Shown here: positions 24,442-33,310 of the stretch, one piece after another
How the letters are laid out: the number at the start of each line of letters is the position of its first letter
Numbering within the stretch: the first letter of the stretch is position 1
NCBI GenBank assembly: GCA_900542595.1
Contig: UQOB01000001.1
Coordinates: forward strand, 1-59,255
Origin: an uncultured Mollicutes bacterium
GTDB lineage: Bacteria; Bacillota_I; Bacilli_A; RFN20; CAG-826
Direction: 5' to 3'
DNA length: 59,255 bases
Notes under the pieces: generated by a model
The model's database searches: none
Told to the model about the DNA's origin: nothing
The model's input: the letters and a program-made list of their open reading frames with translations, nothing else
Translations under genes and position numbers: made by a program

Positions 24442-25288
24442 ACGGGGACAGGCCTTCATGCAAAACGGCCCCGTTTTTTATTTGGTGGCCACTCCGATTG
24501 GAAACTTAACCGAATTCTCCCCGCGAGCGAAAGAGGTCCTTAACACCGTCGACGCGGTATTCTGTGAAGACACTAGACATACTGGACTTTTGTTAAAAGC
24601 ATTCGATATTAAAAAGCCTTTAATCAGCTGCTTTGAACATAATGAAAACGAAAAAGCCGAACTTCTTTTAAACTACTTAAGAGAAGGAAAATCCATCGCC
24701 TATTGTTCCGATGCCGGTTACCCTTTAATCAGTGACCCCGGCCAAAGGCTCGTTCAGAAGGTCTTAGATAATGACTTCTTCGTCAGTGTCATCAGCGGTC
24801 CCTCCGCGTTCCTCAATGCCTTATGCGGAAGCGGTCTCGATACCGAACACTTCTATTTCTATGGGTTCTTGAAAGCCGCTCCGAATGAACGAAGAAAAGA
24901 GTTAGAAAGCTTAAAAGATTTTCCCTCAACCATGATTTTCTATGAAGCACCGCACCGCTTAATCTCGACTTTAAGAGATATGGAAAAGATTTTTGGTGGG
25001 GATCGAAAAGCGGTTTTAGCCCGAGAATTAACTAAGAAACATGAAGAATATATTAGAGGCACATTAAGCGAAATTTTATCCTCCCTTCACGATGAAAAAG
25101 GGGAGTTTGTCATCCTCATTGAAAGAGGAAAATCCCTGCAAAAGTCATATAAAGAAGAAGATATTGTGAATTTACTTAAGGAAGAACTCAAAGATAAAAA
25201 GAGCAAAGAAGCCGTTAAAAAAGTCGCGGAAATTACCAAACTAAATTCCCACGACATTTATGATTTATATCTTAAATATTTCCGTTAG
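24431..25288 (+). CDS. rsmI: 16S rRNA ribose methyltransferase RsmI
   Basis: A 285-residue SAM-dependent tetrapyrrole-methylase-fold enzyme that 2'-O-methylates C1402 of 16S rRNA. Signatures are FYLVATPIGNLTEFSPRAKE, VFCEDTRHTGLLLKAF, SDAGYPLISDPGQRLVQ, ISGPSAFLNALCGSGL and FYEAPHRLISTLRDME. A GTG at 24431 with a strong AAGGAG is the likely start; an ATG at 24458 is the alternative and lies in the loop of a terminator-like hairpin. It overlaps ricT by 11 bp and the convergent YfhO gene by 17 bp. Confidence 0.94.
   Translation: MTVKRGQAFMQNGPVFYLVATPIGNLTEFSPRAKEVLNTVDAVFCEDTRHTGLLLKAFDIKKPLISCFEHNENEKAELLLNYLREGKSIAYCSDAGYPLISDPGQRLVQKVLDNDFFVSVISGPSAFLNALCGSGLDTEHFYFYGFLKAAPNERRKELESLKDFPSTMIFYEAPHRLISTLRDMEKIFGGDRKAVLARELTKKHEEYIRGTLSEILSSLHDEKGEFVILIERGKSLQKSYKEEDIVNLLKEELKDKKSKEAVKKVAEITKLNSHDIYDLYLKYFR
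24440..24479 (+). terminator. Intrinsic terminator of the dnaX-ricT operon inside the rsmI start
   Basis: AAACGGGG (24440-24447) pairs with CCCCGTTT (24469-24476), loop 21 nt, followed by a six-T run (24474-24479). It starts at the ricT stop codon and lies in codons 4-16 of rsmI. GGCC (24451) and GGCC (24467) allow a further inner pairing. Confidence 0.65.
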
Positions 25289-28200
25289 TTTGTTTTTCTT
25301 TCTTCTCTTTTAAATAGATTACTAAGAAACTGATGCCTTGGAAGGCAATGAAACCGCCGATGCAACCCATCGCGATAACCGCTCCTTCTTTTAATGACGG
25401 GGTCATATAAGTTAAGTGGTAAGAGAAGTCACCTTGCGGCGCGACAAAGCCGAGGAAACCACCATTTAATCTATAGGTGTTAACTTTTTGCGTAACACCT
25501 TCACTGTCTGTCGCAGTCAACTGCCACCCGGCATCGTAACCTAAAGAAGTCGTCACTAATCTTCGTTCAGTGAAGTCGGTATCAAAGGTGAAATTGTCCG
25601 TCCAATATTTGACGTTCTTTAAAACGTAGTTATCACCAGTAAAGGGGGCTACCAAAGTTTCTAAATCGCTTCTTTCCATCATATAAGAAGTGAAGTCCCG
25701 GTAAGAAATAGTACCAGAATTTCCTTTATAGCAGGCGATAATATATTTGACTCTTCCCTCAGGATAGAAACCGAAAGAACCGCCACTACCATTAACTTTC
25801 CGGGTGATCCAGTTGTTTAAAGAATTCCATTCATAAGAGAGAAGAACGTTTTCTTCCGTCATGTTTCCTTCTTCATCAAACTTATCTCCGACAAAATAAA
25901 TCCGCGGGGCCACGGAGAATGAGGTAGCTTGGCTATTATTCGTGTAGCTCGAGAAATCGAGGACGAAATACGCTCCATTGGGGTCGTTATTGAAATACTC
26001 GCCCCAGCCACTTCTCGGGTAAGAGATAACTTTTCCAAAGTCTCTCGCTACCTTAGTGCCGTTTGAAGTGGAATTACTATAGGTTTCATCTTTCACCACG
26101 ACATTCGGATCATCTAAATGGTCTAAGAAATAAGTCGGATCCCAGTTGATACCTTTTTCATCGTTGACGCAGAAGAAGCCATATTGAAGTTCGTCGTTAT
26201 GAACGGTTTCCACGTATCTTAAGTTCTTTAAGACTTTCTCCATCTTTAAATAAGATAAAGAACGATTGGGGGCTTCTTGCACCGCGTAGTTATTAGGATT
26301 ATCGAGATTTAAATCTTCTAAGATGATGTCGACCATGTCGTCTTCGACGATACCGCCGGTGAGGTAGACATTCTCATTCCGCATGATTTCCATCGTCGCG
26401 TTCGACCCGGCGTAGTTATGGAAGAAGTCGCTGCTGTTTCTCGTGGAAGAGTCTTTTTCTAAGCCTTCTTGATAGAGATTATCTACCGCGTGACCAAAGC
26501 CGATGATATCGCTATAAGGATTTTCATAAACCCGATAATTATCAGTGCTAAAGACTAATTCACTCCCGAAAGGAACGTTGGGAGTAAAGTCATCATAACC
26601 TTTGATATAACCTTCTCCCCGAATAACATAGTACTTAGTGCCTAAGGCATTATCGAAGCTGAAACGTTTATTCCCGTAATAGCTCGACCAACTCTTGTTG
26701 ATGATTTCTTGACCGTAAGCTTCCCGAATTCCTTCGTTATTAGTGATATAGGAATATCTAGCTAAATCGCTTAAATCATAGTTAAACAAAGAGTGGAAAG
26801 TTGAAGTGCCATTATAGCCGAAAACCATGTTGCTATTGGTGTCGATGACGCTGTCGGTATAGGAACGATAATAGCTATTATCGATATCTTTTAATCGGTC
26901 AAACACTTGGGTCGTTTCTTGGTAATAGCCCTGTCCATTTAAGAAGTTTCGGTAAGGGGTCATATAGCCATAGATAAAGCTGATGTTACCGCTGACGATG
27001 AGTTCGATGGAGATGAAACCTAAGAGAACTTTCTTAAAGTGCTTATGGTTATGGAAGTAAAGGAAGACGATTCCTTCCCCCACCACTAAGACAATCTGAT
27101 AGATAACCAGCCACATTAAAGAGATGGTCGCCCCTCTAAAGACGACAGTCCCGGGAACTTCATAATGATCTTTGATGTAGCCATCGATATTGACGTATTC
27201 AATGGTCTTGTCTTTTAACACTAAAACGGTGATTAAGAAGGTGAACATCGTTAAGGCGGCCGCCGTAAACGTCCCAGCTGGTAAGACACACTTCTTTTCG
27301 TCCTTCAATCGATCAAGCTCTTGGCAAGCGTAATACAAGATTACTGGAATAAGGATGATGTACCAGCGGCCATAACCATCACCTGCAAAAGCGTAGAAAA
27401 AGTAATAAGAGAAGTTAGTAAAGACCATGTAAAGCCCGATCGCTATCGCAGCTAAATGACTCCACTTCTTTCTCGTAATTGACCCATACATCGCAGTAAA
27501 GAAGAGGATGATCATCGGGGTGTAGACGAATAAAGAAGAAGTCCAGCTATCGTAGTTATAAGTGCCCCCACCAAAAGAGCCTTTCGCTAAGGGGAGCCAC
27601 ATATAGTTACAAGTCGGGTAGAAAAAACCAATTAATCCCTGCAATTCTCGGCCGGAATTGAGGCCAACCGGTTCAAACATCAACTTAAAGAAGGTCGCGA
27701 TATCTAAGCCTTTTAAGGAACTGGTTAAAGCATTTAAGTAAGCCATCCCGACGCTCATCGTCCGGCCACTTAAAGAAGTTTCCCGAATGCTCGGGAGCAA
27801 GGTCCAAGCACTCATCCCGATTCCTAAACCGAAACCTAAAACCCCGATTCCAATGACGATAAGGTTATCGGGAAGTTTCCGTTTCTTAATCGTCTGGAAG
27901 TACCGCCAGCCGGCATAGAGGACGCCGAAGAAACAGAAGACGATTAAGAAGAAGAAGCTGATGGTGCCGCAGAAGAATAAGCCGATAACTAAGGACGTTA
28001 TCCGTTTTTCTTTTAAAACCTGTTCAATCCCCACGAGGATTAAAGGGAGGGTGAAGGCCATCGAAAGATAAGTGGGGAAACCGGCGAAGAAGTTAATATA
28101 ACCACTAAAAGCAAAGACCACCGCACCTAAACGGCTACTTCCTTCGGAAACCCCCATATATTTCAGGTAATAACGAAGGGCTAAAGCCGCCGCTAAACAT

Positions 28201-28628
28201 TTAAATAAAGTCGCAATGACATAGATCTGCGGCATCCAGGCCCGAGGGAAGATTAAGCAAGAGACAACTAAGAAAGGGTCAAATAAACCATAGTAGGAGT
28301 TTGACCCAATATTATCAGTCCCTAAGAATGTTCCAGTGCTATAGAGTTCAAAGTAACCAGTCTTAAAGAAGTTGTGCCAAGTGTCCCAGAAGTTATAGCC
28401 CATCATCACGTATTGACTGGTGTAATCCCAACCATAAAGGACGCTGAAACTATTGGTAAAAACGGCGAGACCCATCCACAGAATGCCGAGGAAAAGGATT
28501 AAAAGCGAGAAATAAAAAAGGGATTTGGGATTAAAGACAAAAGCGAATTTTTCCCTAAAAAAGACACGCCAATCAAAGCTTTTCTTCCTGAGTTCTTCGA
28601 GTGTAACCGGCTTTTCCTGTTTTTCCAT
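25272..28628 (-). CDS. YfhO family membrane protein (GT-C-like fold)
   Basis: An 1118-residue integral membrane protein. The N-terminal half has about a dozen TM helices beginning with FYFSLLILFLGILWMGLAVF, and an early loop with YGWDYTSQYVMMGYNFWDTW, the acidic loop typical of lipid-linked GT-C glycosyltransferases. A large extracytoplasmic beta-rich region (about residues 560-1070) follows, and the protein ends with one TM and a charged tail. YfhO family members glycosylate cell-surface polymers such as lipoteichoic acid in Bacillus and Listeria; the sugar and acceptor cannot be told. No ribosome site is seen; TAAAAT ends 6 nt before the ATG. Confidence 0.82.
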   Translation of the reverse strand: MEKQEKPVTLEELRKKSFDWRVFFREKFAFVFNPKSLFYFSLLILFLGILWMGLAVFTNSFSVLYGWDYTSQYVMMGYNFWDTWHNFFKTGYFELYSTGTFLGTDNIGSNSYYGLFDPFLVVSCLIFPRAWMPQIYVIATLFKCLAAALALRYYLKYMGVSEGSSRLGAVVFAFSGYINFFAGFPTYLSMAFTLPLILVGIEQVLKEKRITSLVIGLFFCGTISFFFLIVFCFFGVLYAGWRYFQTIKKRKLPDNLIVIGIGVLGFGLGIGMSAWTLLPSIRETSLSGRTMSVGMAYLNALTSSLKGLDIATFFKLMFEPVGLNSGRELQGLIGFFYPTCNYMWLPLAKGSFGGGTYNYDSWTSSLFVYTPMIILFFTAMYGSITRKKWSHLAAIAIGLYMVFTNFSYYFFYAFAGDGYGRWYIILIPVILYYACQELDRLKDEKKCVLPAGTFTAAALTMFTFLITVLVLKDKTIEYVNIDGYIKDHYEVPGTVVFRGATISLMWLVIYQIVLVVGEGIVFLYFHNHKHFKKVLLGFISIELIVSGNISFIYGYMTPYRNFLNGQGYYQETTQVFDRLKDIDNSYYRSYTDSVIDTNSNMVFGYNGTSTFHSLFNYDLSDLARYSYITNNEGIREAYGQEIINKSWSSYYGNKRFSFDNALGTKYYVIRGEGYIKGYDDFTPNVPFGSELVFSTDNYRVYENPYSDIIGFGHAVDNLYQEGLEKDSSTRNSSDFFHNYAGSNATMEIMRNENVYLTGGIVEDDMVDIILEDLNLDNPNNYAVQEAPNRSLSYLKMEKVLKNLRYVETVHNDELQYGFFCVNDEKGINWDPTYFLDHLDDPNVVVKDETYSNSTSNGTKVARDFGKVISYPRSGWGEYFNNDPNGAYFVLDFSSYTNNSQATSFSVAPRIYFVGDKFDEEGNMTEENVLLSYEWNSLNNWITRKVNGSGGSFGFYPEGRVKYIIACYKGNSGTISYRDFTSYMMERSDLETLVAPFTGDNYVLKNVKYWTDNFTFDTDFTERRLVTTSLGYDAGWQLTATDSEGVTQKVNTYRLNGGFLGFVAPQGDFSYHLTYMTPSLKEGAVIAMGCIGGFIAFQGISFLVIYLKEKKEKQTNGNI

Positions 28629-28694
28629 CGGGTTATTTTACTATGTTTTTCTTATAAAGAAAAAACCCAAAGAAGAAAAGTAACAGGATTTTTT

Positions 28695-29609
28695 CTAAAA
28701 GAGTTTGTTAAAGCACTCCGGAACCGGAGCGGTAAAGGTCATTAACTTCTTTTTAAAAGGGTGAATTAAGGCTAAGGTTGAAGCGTGTAAGGCTAACCGT
28801 TTTAAAGGATTAGAAGGTTTCCCGTATTTATCATCCCCGAGGACAAAATAACCATGGTACCCGAGTTGAACCCGAATTTGGTTCTTCCGTCCGGTATAAA
28901 GATTAACCTTCAACATCGCGTAGTTCTTATTGCTCTTTAACTTCTTAAAATCCATCTTCGCTAATTTCCCATGGACTTTGTCTTTCGTGACATAGATTTT
29001 CTGGGTTCGATCTTCTTTTAAATAGTTGACTAAAGTCCCTTCTTTTTCGATATCACCGGGTTCCACTATAGCGATATATTCCCGGGTTTTCACGATATCG
29101 TTCCACTGATGTTGCAACGCGGTCCTGATGATATTGTTCTTCGCAAAAAGCAAAACCCCAGAGGTATCTTCATCCAACCGGTGAACGATAAAGCAACGGG
29201 AGTTCGGGTCTTTGTAGGACAGGTAGTCCGCGACCATCCGGTAAGCAGTCCGCCGTTTTTCTTTATCGCTCGCAACCGAAAGTAAACCACTAGGTTTATC
29301 GATGACGATCAATTCATCGTCCTCATAGATGATAGGAAGATTGTCTCTTTTGTACCGTCTAATCGGCTTCCACGCTAAAGTGACTTCATCTTCCTTATAT
29401 AAGGGGGCTTTAAAGATAGAAACCGGCGCCCCATTGACCCCGACTTGGTGATTCATGATAATCCGTTTGCAATTCTTTTCGCTCTGCTGGGGAAGCTTCA
29501 TTTTCACAAAATCTAAAAGAGTGCATTCTTGATAGACCTTGTAAGTCTTCGTCTTGTCCGGGTTAATTAATCCCCTTCTTTTTCGTGGTTTATTGTTATT
29601 TCTATTCAT
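28695..29609 (-). CDS. RluA-family RNA pseudouridine synthase
   Basis: A 304-residue synthase converting specific uridines of rRNA to pseudouridine. A basic N-terminus is followed by an S4 RNA-binding domain (about residues 25-95: CTLLDFVKMKLPQQSEKNCK, then IIMNHQVGVNGAPVS). The catalytic domain follows with DDELIVIDKPSGLLSV, the catalytic Asp in FIVHRLDEDTSGVLLFAKN, and GRKNQIRVQLGYHGY. It could be RluD, RluC or another member; the target is not readable. It lies 1 bp after the patatin gene without a visible ribosome site, so reinitiation is likely. Confidence 0.9.
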   Translation of the reverse strand: MNRNNNKPRKRRGLINPDKTKTYKVYQECTLLDFVKMKLPQQSEKNCKRIIMNHQVGVNGAPVSIFKAPLYKEDEVTLAWKPIRRYKRDNLPIIYEDDELIVIDKPSGLLSVASDKEKRRTAYRMVADYLSYKDPNSRCFIVHRLDEDTSGVLLFAKNNIIRTALQHQWNDIVKTREYIAIVEPGDIEKEGTLVNYLKEDRTQKIYVTKDKVHGKLAKMDFKKLKSNKNYAMLKVNLYTGRKNQIRVQLGYHGYFVLGDDKYGKPSNPLKRLALHASTLALIHPFKKKLMTFTAPVPECFNKLF

Positions 29610-29610
29610 C

Positions 29611-30456
29611 TTATTTATCTAAATATCTTTGCAAATCCTCTTTTATCTTTTTGAAATCCTGAATTCCAGTCTCAATGAGTTGATTTAGTTTTTCGGGGTT
29701 CGTTTCTTGTCGGCCAATCTTTAAAGGCTTGGAAGGATAGAAGACAAAGGCTCCCCCGAAATCATGAAGTTTATCAAGGAAGGCCATCTGGTCGTTATAG
29801 TTAGGAACATTATTGAGGTAAGCCTCTAAGAAAACAGGGTAATTTTTATAGAACTTCTTCATGATGATTTCTTCGCTCGACCGCTTTTTCTTCCGGTAAC
29901 CACGGGGACGGGTACAGAGAACAACGAGCTTATCCACTCTTCGTTTAAAACTTTCTTCAAAGGGAATCGGCATCACCACTCCCCCGTCTAAGAGTAAATC
30001 ATCTTGATAAGCGGTTGGTCTCATGATGAGAGGAAGAGAAGCGCTGGCTTTCACCCCATCGAAGAAATTAGGATCGCTCTTTTCAATATAGACCGGTTTC
30101 CCCGTTTTTAGTGAGGTCGCTACCGCGTACATCTTGGTGGGACTCTTATAGAAGGTCTCGAAATCAAAAGGAAATTTCCCTCTCGCTCCTTCGTTAAAGA
30201 GATAATCGAAGTCGAAGGCATTCCCGGTCTTCATCAGGTTCTTCCTACTAAAGAAGTTTGGGTCATTCATCATGTCGACTTCTAAATAGCGATTTCGCCC
30301 AATTTGATTAGAGACAAAGTTAAGTCCAAGTAGGGCGCCCGCACTGGTCCCATAAACTTCATCGAAGGTGATACCCATCTTTAAAAGTTCATCGATGACC
30401 CCAGCTAAAAAGCTGGCTCTCGTACCCCCACCTTGGATGATTAACGCTTTAACCAT
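29611..30456 (-). CDS. Patatin-like phospholipase (RssA/YjjU type)
   Basis: A 281-residue serine lipid hydrolase. It has the oxyanion motif IQGGGTRASFLAGVIDEL (about residues 6-23), the nucleophile elbow GTSAG (Ser about 39), the catalytic Asp in LLLDGGVVMPIPFEE, and the alpha/beta patatin core. There is no signal peptide, so it acts in the cytosol or on the inner membrane face. Bacterial patatins of this size cleave acyl chains from phospholipids; the substrate is unknown. GGGAG precedes the start, which lies 8 bp inside the nucleotidase gene. Confidence 0.88.
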   Translation of the reverse strand: MVKALIIQGGGTRASFLAGVIDELLKMGITFDEVYGTSAGALLGLNFVSNQIGRNRYLEVDMMNDPNFFSRKNLMKTGNAFDFDYLFNEGARGKFPFDFETFYKSPTKMYAVATSLKTGKPVYIEKSDPNFFDGVKASASLPLIMRPTAYQDDLLLDGGVVMPIPFEESFKRRVDKLVVLCTRPRGYRKKKRSSEEIIMKKFYKNYPVFLEAYLNNVPNYNDQMAFLDKLHDFGGAFVFYPSKPLKIGRQETNPEKLNQLIETGIQDFKKIKEDLQRYLDK

Positions 30457-32311
30457 TTAAGGATAAACTCCCACCATTTCTTAAGTAATCGGCAAAGATG
30501 TCTCTTTGCACCATCTCGCTATCGCGGTCAATTTCTTTAAATAGATCTGGATTGGCTTCGGTGACATAGCTAACCGCGACAATCGTATAAGTCTTATTAG
30601 CTTCAATGTTAACAGTGTCGTCTGACCAAGAAGCATAGTAAGAATCGGCTAATAATTGATTAACTTGCATGCCACTGACCGTGCAGAACACATTAGCGTT
30701 ATCAAAGGGGAAAACTTGGTAAACATTGCCGTAGGTAATCTCCCCAGCCGGTAAACTCGTTCTCGCGCTTCCGGTATTCGCAAAAGCCGCGACGACTTCC
30801 GGATGCCAATCGCCCTCTTGATAGTATTCAAGGGTGGCTTTCATCGAGAGTGTCGCTAAGTAACTAGAATTTAAAGATTCATCGGTATAACCGAGGACTT
30901 CATTTTTAATCGGATCGACCACTGTCGCGTAGTAATCGATTAAAACATCGGTATCTTCATTGGAAGGATAACCCATTAAGCCGTAATAGTTATGATCTTG
31001 TGAAGAAGGTTGTTTGAGAACTAATTCCCCATCGCTATTGACGCGGAAGCTGACTTGTTGGATATCGCTTCCGTTGGAATAGCATTGCACGTGCGGAATG
31101 CCATATTCATCGTTATAAGCATAGTTTTCATGGGTATGCCCTTCAAAGACCGCGTTAATATATTTCGCGCCTTTCGAAGTTAAAGATAAGCCACCATTAT
31201 GGATACTGACGACGATGATATCGCAAGCTTGTTCGGTTTTAAGTCTTTCAGCTTCATCTTCAATTAAGTTTCGGTATTTATTGCTTAAAGAATAACCGCC
31301 GAGCGAAGACACGGCGATCGAGCTTTCAAGGTTCCCAATGCCACCGACGATCCCAATCTTATGCTGACCCCGGTAAGTGATCATCGAGGGGCTCGCCCAA
31401 GCTGGTCTTTGGTTATTGGGATCTAAAATGTTGATTCCTAAATAAGGGAAATTAGCGAGTTCTTTATTTTGCTCGATGACTTTCACGCCCCAGTCGAATT
31501 CATGGTTTCCAATCGCCATCGCTTCAAAACCGACTAAGTTCATCCAATTGGTCATCGTTTCTCCGCGGGTTAAGTTACTATCAGCAGTGCCTTGCCACAT
31601 GTCACCGCTACTTAAAATAACAGTGCCTTCCGGGTTTTTATCGTATTGTGATTTATAGAAACTCGACATCGCGGAAATCCCAATCTGTTTTCCGTGGTCG
31701 TTCATAATCGCCCCGTGGGTATCGTTAATCGTATAGAAATCCAAGGAAGTTAATGGAGCGGCTTCTTTTTCCATCTTTTCAGTGGTGATTTCGAGTTTGG
31801 TGATGTTGACGGAACCGACGCTACAAGAGAGGGTGAAATATAAGGCATCGTCTAAGGTATATTCCGTGTCGTTTTGAAGAGTATCACTCCCCACTTGATA
31901 GGAATAAATGGGGTAATCGCTCCCTTTCGCGCTTAAGAAAGTTAATTCCTCGTTATGAGTGAAGGTAACTTTTAAGCCGGTAAACGCGCTGTAGCCGGTT
32001 CTGCTGACTACGTAACCACCGTGGTCAAGAGTTAAAGAGTTATCGCTATTGACGTGGCCTTTTCCGATTTCGAGAGTTAAGCCATCGATGGTCAATAAGT
32101 TTTCTTCTGTTAAAGAACTAAAATCATCAATGACGATAGAGGAAGGTAAATCTTCCGCTGAAGGATAACTGGTGAAATCGCTCGTTGATGAGCTAATCAC
32201 GCTTGACGAATTTGAAGAAGAGTTTAAGGAGCTACTACTTTCCTCATTTCCCACGCAGCTGACAAGAGAAAACGTTGCGAGGAGCGTTAAGAATAAGACA
32301 TGTTTTTTCAT
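30449..32311 (-). CDS. Lipoprotein 5'-nucleotidase-type metallophosphoesterase
   Basis: A 620-residue surface lipoprotein. The signal peptide ends in FSLVSC (Cys19), followed by a Ser-rich linker (about 25-45), an N-terminal beta domain (about 60-185), a calcineurin-type phosphoesterase domain with YTINDTHGAIMNDHG, ILSSGDMWQGTADS, IGNHEFDWG and VSIHNGG / FEGHTHE (metal ligands), and a 5'-nucleotidase C-terminal domain with NTGSARTSLPAGEITYGNVY and FPFDNAN. It would dephosphorylate extracellular nucleotides or UDP-sugars to scavenge nucleosides. TATCAT ends 6 nt before the ATG and there is no ribosome site. Confidence 0.88.
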   Translation of the reverse strand: MKKHVLFLTLLATFSLVSCVGNEESSSSLNSSSNSSSVISSSTSDFTSYPSAEDLPSSIVIDDFSSLTEENLLTIDGLTLEIGKGHVNSDNSLTLDHGGYVVSRTGYSAFTGLKVTFTHNEELTFLSAKGSDYPIYSYQVGSDTLQNDTEYTLDDALYFTLSCSVGSVNITKLEITTEKMEKEAAPLTSLDFYTINDTHGAIMNDHGKQIGISAMSSFYKSQYDKNPEGTVILSSGDMWQGTADSNLTRGETMTNWMNLVGFEAMAIGNHEFDWGVKVIEQNKELANFPYLGINILDPNNQRPAWASPSMITYRGQHKIGIVGGIGNLESSIAVSSLGGYSLSNKYRNLIEDEAERLKTEQACDIIVVSIHNGGLSLTSKGAKYINAVFEGHTHENYAYNDEYGIPHVQCYSNGSDIQQVSFRVNSDGELVLKQPSSQDHNYYGLMGYPSNEDTDVLIDYYATVVDPIKNEVLGYTDESLNSSYLATLSMKATLEYYQEGDWHPEVVAAFANTGSARTSLPAGEITYGNVYQVFPFDNANVFCTVSGMQVNQLLADSYYASWSDDTVNIEANKTYTIVAVSYVTEANPDLFKEIDRDSEMVQRDIFADYLRNGGSLSLNG

Positions 32312-32354
32312 AGATTTATGATAACTGAAAAGTTAATATTCATAAAGAGCACCT

Positions 32355-32450
32355 ATGAAAAAACCAAAATTTGATCTTCGTTATATTGTTCCGATTATTC
32401 TCGGCCTTACTGCCGTGACTATTTTGGTTTTAATAATTATCTTCAGTTAA
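32355..32450 (+). CDS. Tiny single-TM protein (31 residues)
   Basis: ATG to TAA, 31 codons, beginning MKKPKFDLRYIVPIILGL and then an unbroken hydrophobic run ending in IIIFS. This gives a basic N-terminus and one TM helix, the usual shape of small membrane proteins (type I toxins, respiratory or transporter accessory peptides, signalling peptides). AAAGAG lies 6 nt before the ATG, a moderate ribosome site. It fills the gap between two minus-strand genes, and its stop overlaps the end of the convergent amidohydrolase gene by 4 bp. No homology was recognised. It could be chance, but the start context and composition favour a real gene. Confidence 0.5.
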   Translation: MKKPKFDLRYIVPIILGLTAVTILVLIIIFS

Positions 32451-33310
32451 TCGTTATCAGCTTTTTTAAGGATCGGGGAATATAAATCCGTTCTTCGATC
32501 CCTAAAAGTGCCCCAGCTATATCGTTCTTCTGCAATTTTATCTAAATCAAATTCCGCGTACCGGAGACCTTCTTCCACTCTATTCATTTCTTGGACAAAT
32601 TCCCCGTGTTGATCAGCGATAAAGGAACCGCCGAAGAATTTCATCGAACTATTTTTGGCGGTTTCTAAACCGATTCGGTTACTGGCCATAACCGGCATAA
32701 TGTTAGCAGCCGCATGGCCTTTCATGACGTTTTGCCAATGCTTTAAAGAATCTTTATCTAAGACCGGTTCCGATCCAATAGCGGTCGGGAAGAGCAAGAT
32801 TTCCGCTCCCTTGAGGGCAAGGATTCTTGCCGTCTCCGGGAACCATTGATCCCAGCAGATTCCGATACCGATCGTGCCCGCTTGGGTCTTAAAGACTTTA
32901 AAACCAGTATCCCCTTCCGCGAAATAGAACTTTTCTTCATAGCATTCCCCAGTCGGGATATGGCTCTTCCGGTAATAGCCTAAATCAGTGCCATCTTTAT
33001 CGAAGACTTCAATGGTGTTAAAGAAAGTATTCCCCGCTTTTTCAAAGAAAGAAATCGGGAGGACGATATGGTGCTTCTTCGCCACGTCTTGGAAGTGTTT
33101 TAAAAGAGGACTATTTTTTCTTTCTTCCGCTAGATGGAAGTTATCGTAATCTTCCACTTGGCAGAAATAAAGGTTAGAAAAGAGCTCCGGTAAGAGGAGT
33201 AAATCCACCTTATTTTTTGCTGCTTGTTCAATCAATTTATCCGCTTTTTCAATGTTGGCTTTTTGATCTTTAACCATCGAAAACTGCGCAATAGCCACTT
33301 TAATTTTCAT
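32447..33310 (-). CDS. aguB: N-carbamoylputrescine amidohydrolase
   Basis: A 287-residue nitrilase-superfamily enzyme hydrolysing N-carbamoylputrescine to putrescine, CO2 and ammonia. The catalytic triad is Glu42 (LLPELFSNLYF), Lys115 (YYRKSHIPTG) and Cys152 (GIGICWDQWFPETARILAL). The WDQWFPE stretch and the CQVEDYDNF region are characteristic of AguB rather than other nitrilases. It overlaps by 11 bp the gene encoding the fused arginine decarboxylase and agmatine deiminase, which supplies its substrate. Length is normal. Confidence 0.94.
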   Translation of the reverse strand: MKIKVAIAQFSMVKDQKANIEKADKLIEQAAKNKVDLLLLPELFSNLYFCQVEDYDNFHLAEERKNSPLLKHFQDVAKKHHIVLPISFFEKAGNTFFNTIEVFDKDGTDLGYYRKSHIPTGECYEEKFYFAEGDTGFKVFKTQAGTIGIGICWDQWFPETARILALKGAEILLFPTAIGSEPVLDKDSLKHWQNVMKGHAAANIMPVMASNRIGLETAKNSSMKFFGGSFIADQHGEFVQEMNRVEEGLRYAEFDLDKIAEERYSWGTFRDRRTDLYSPILKKADND

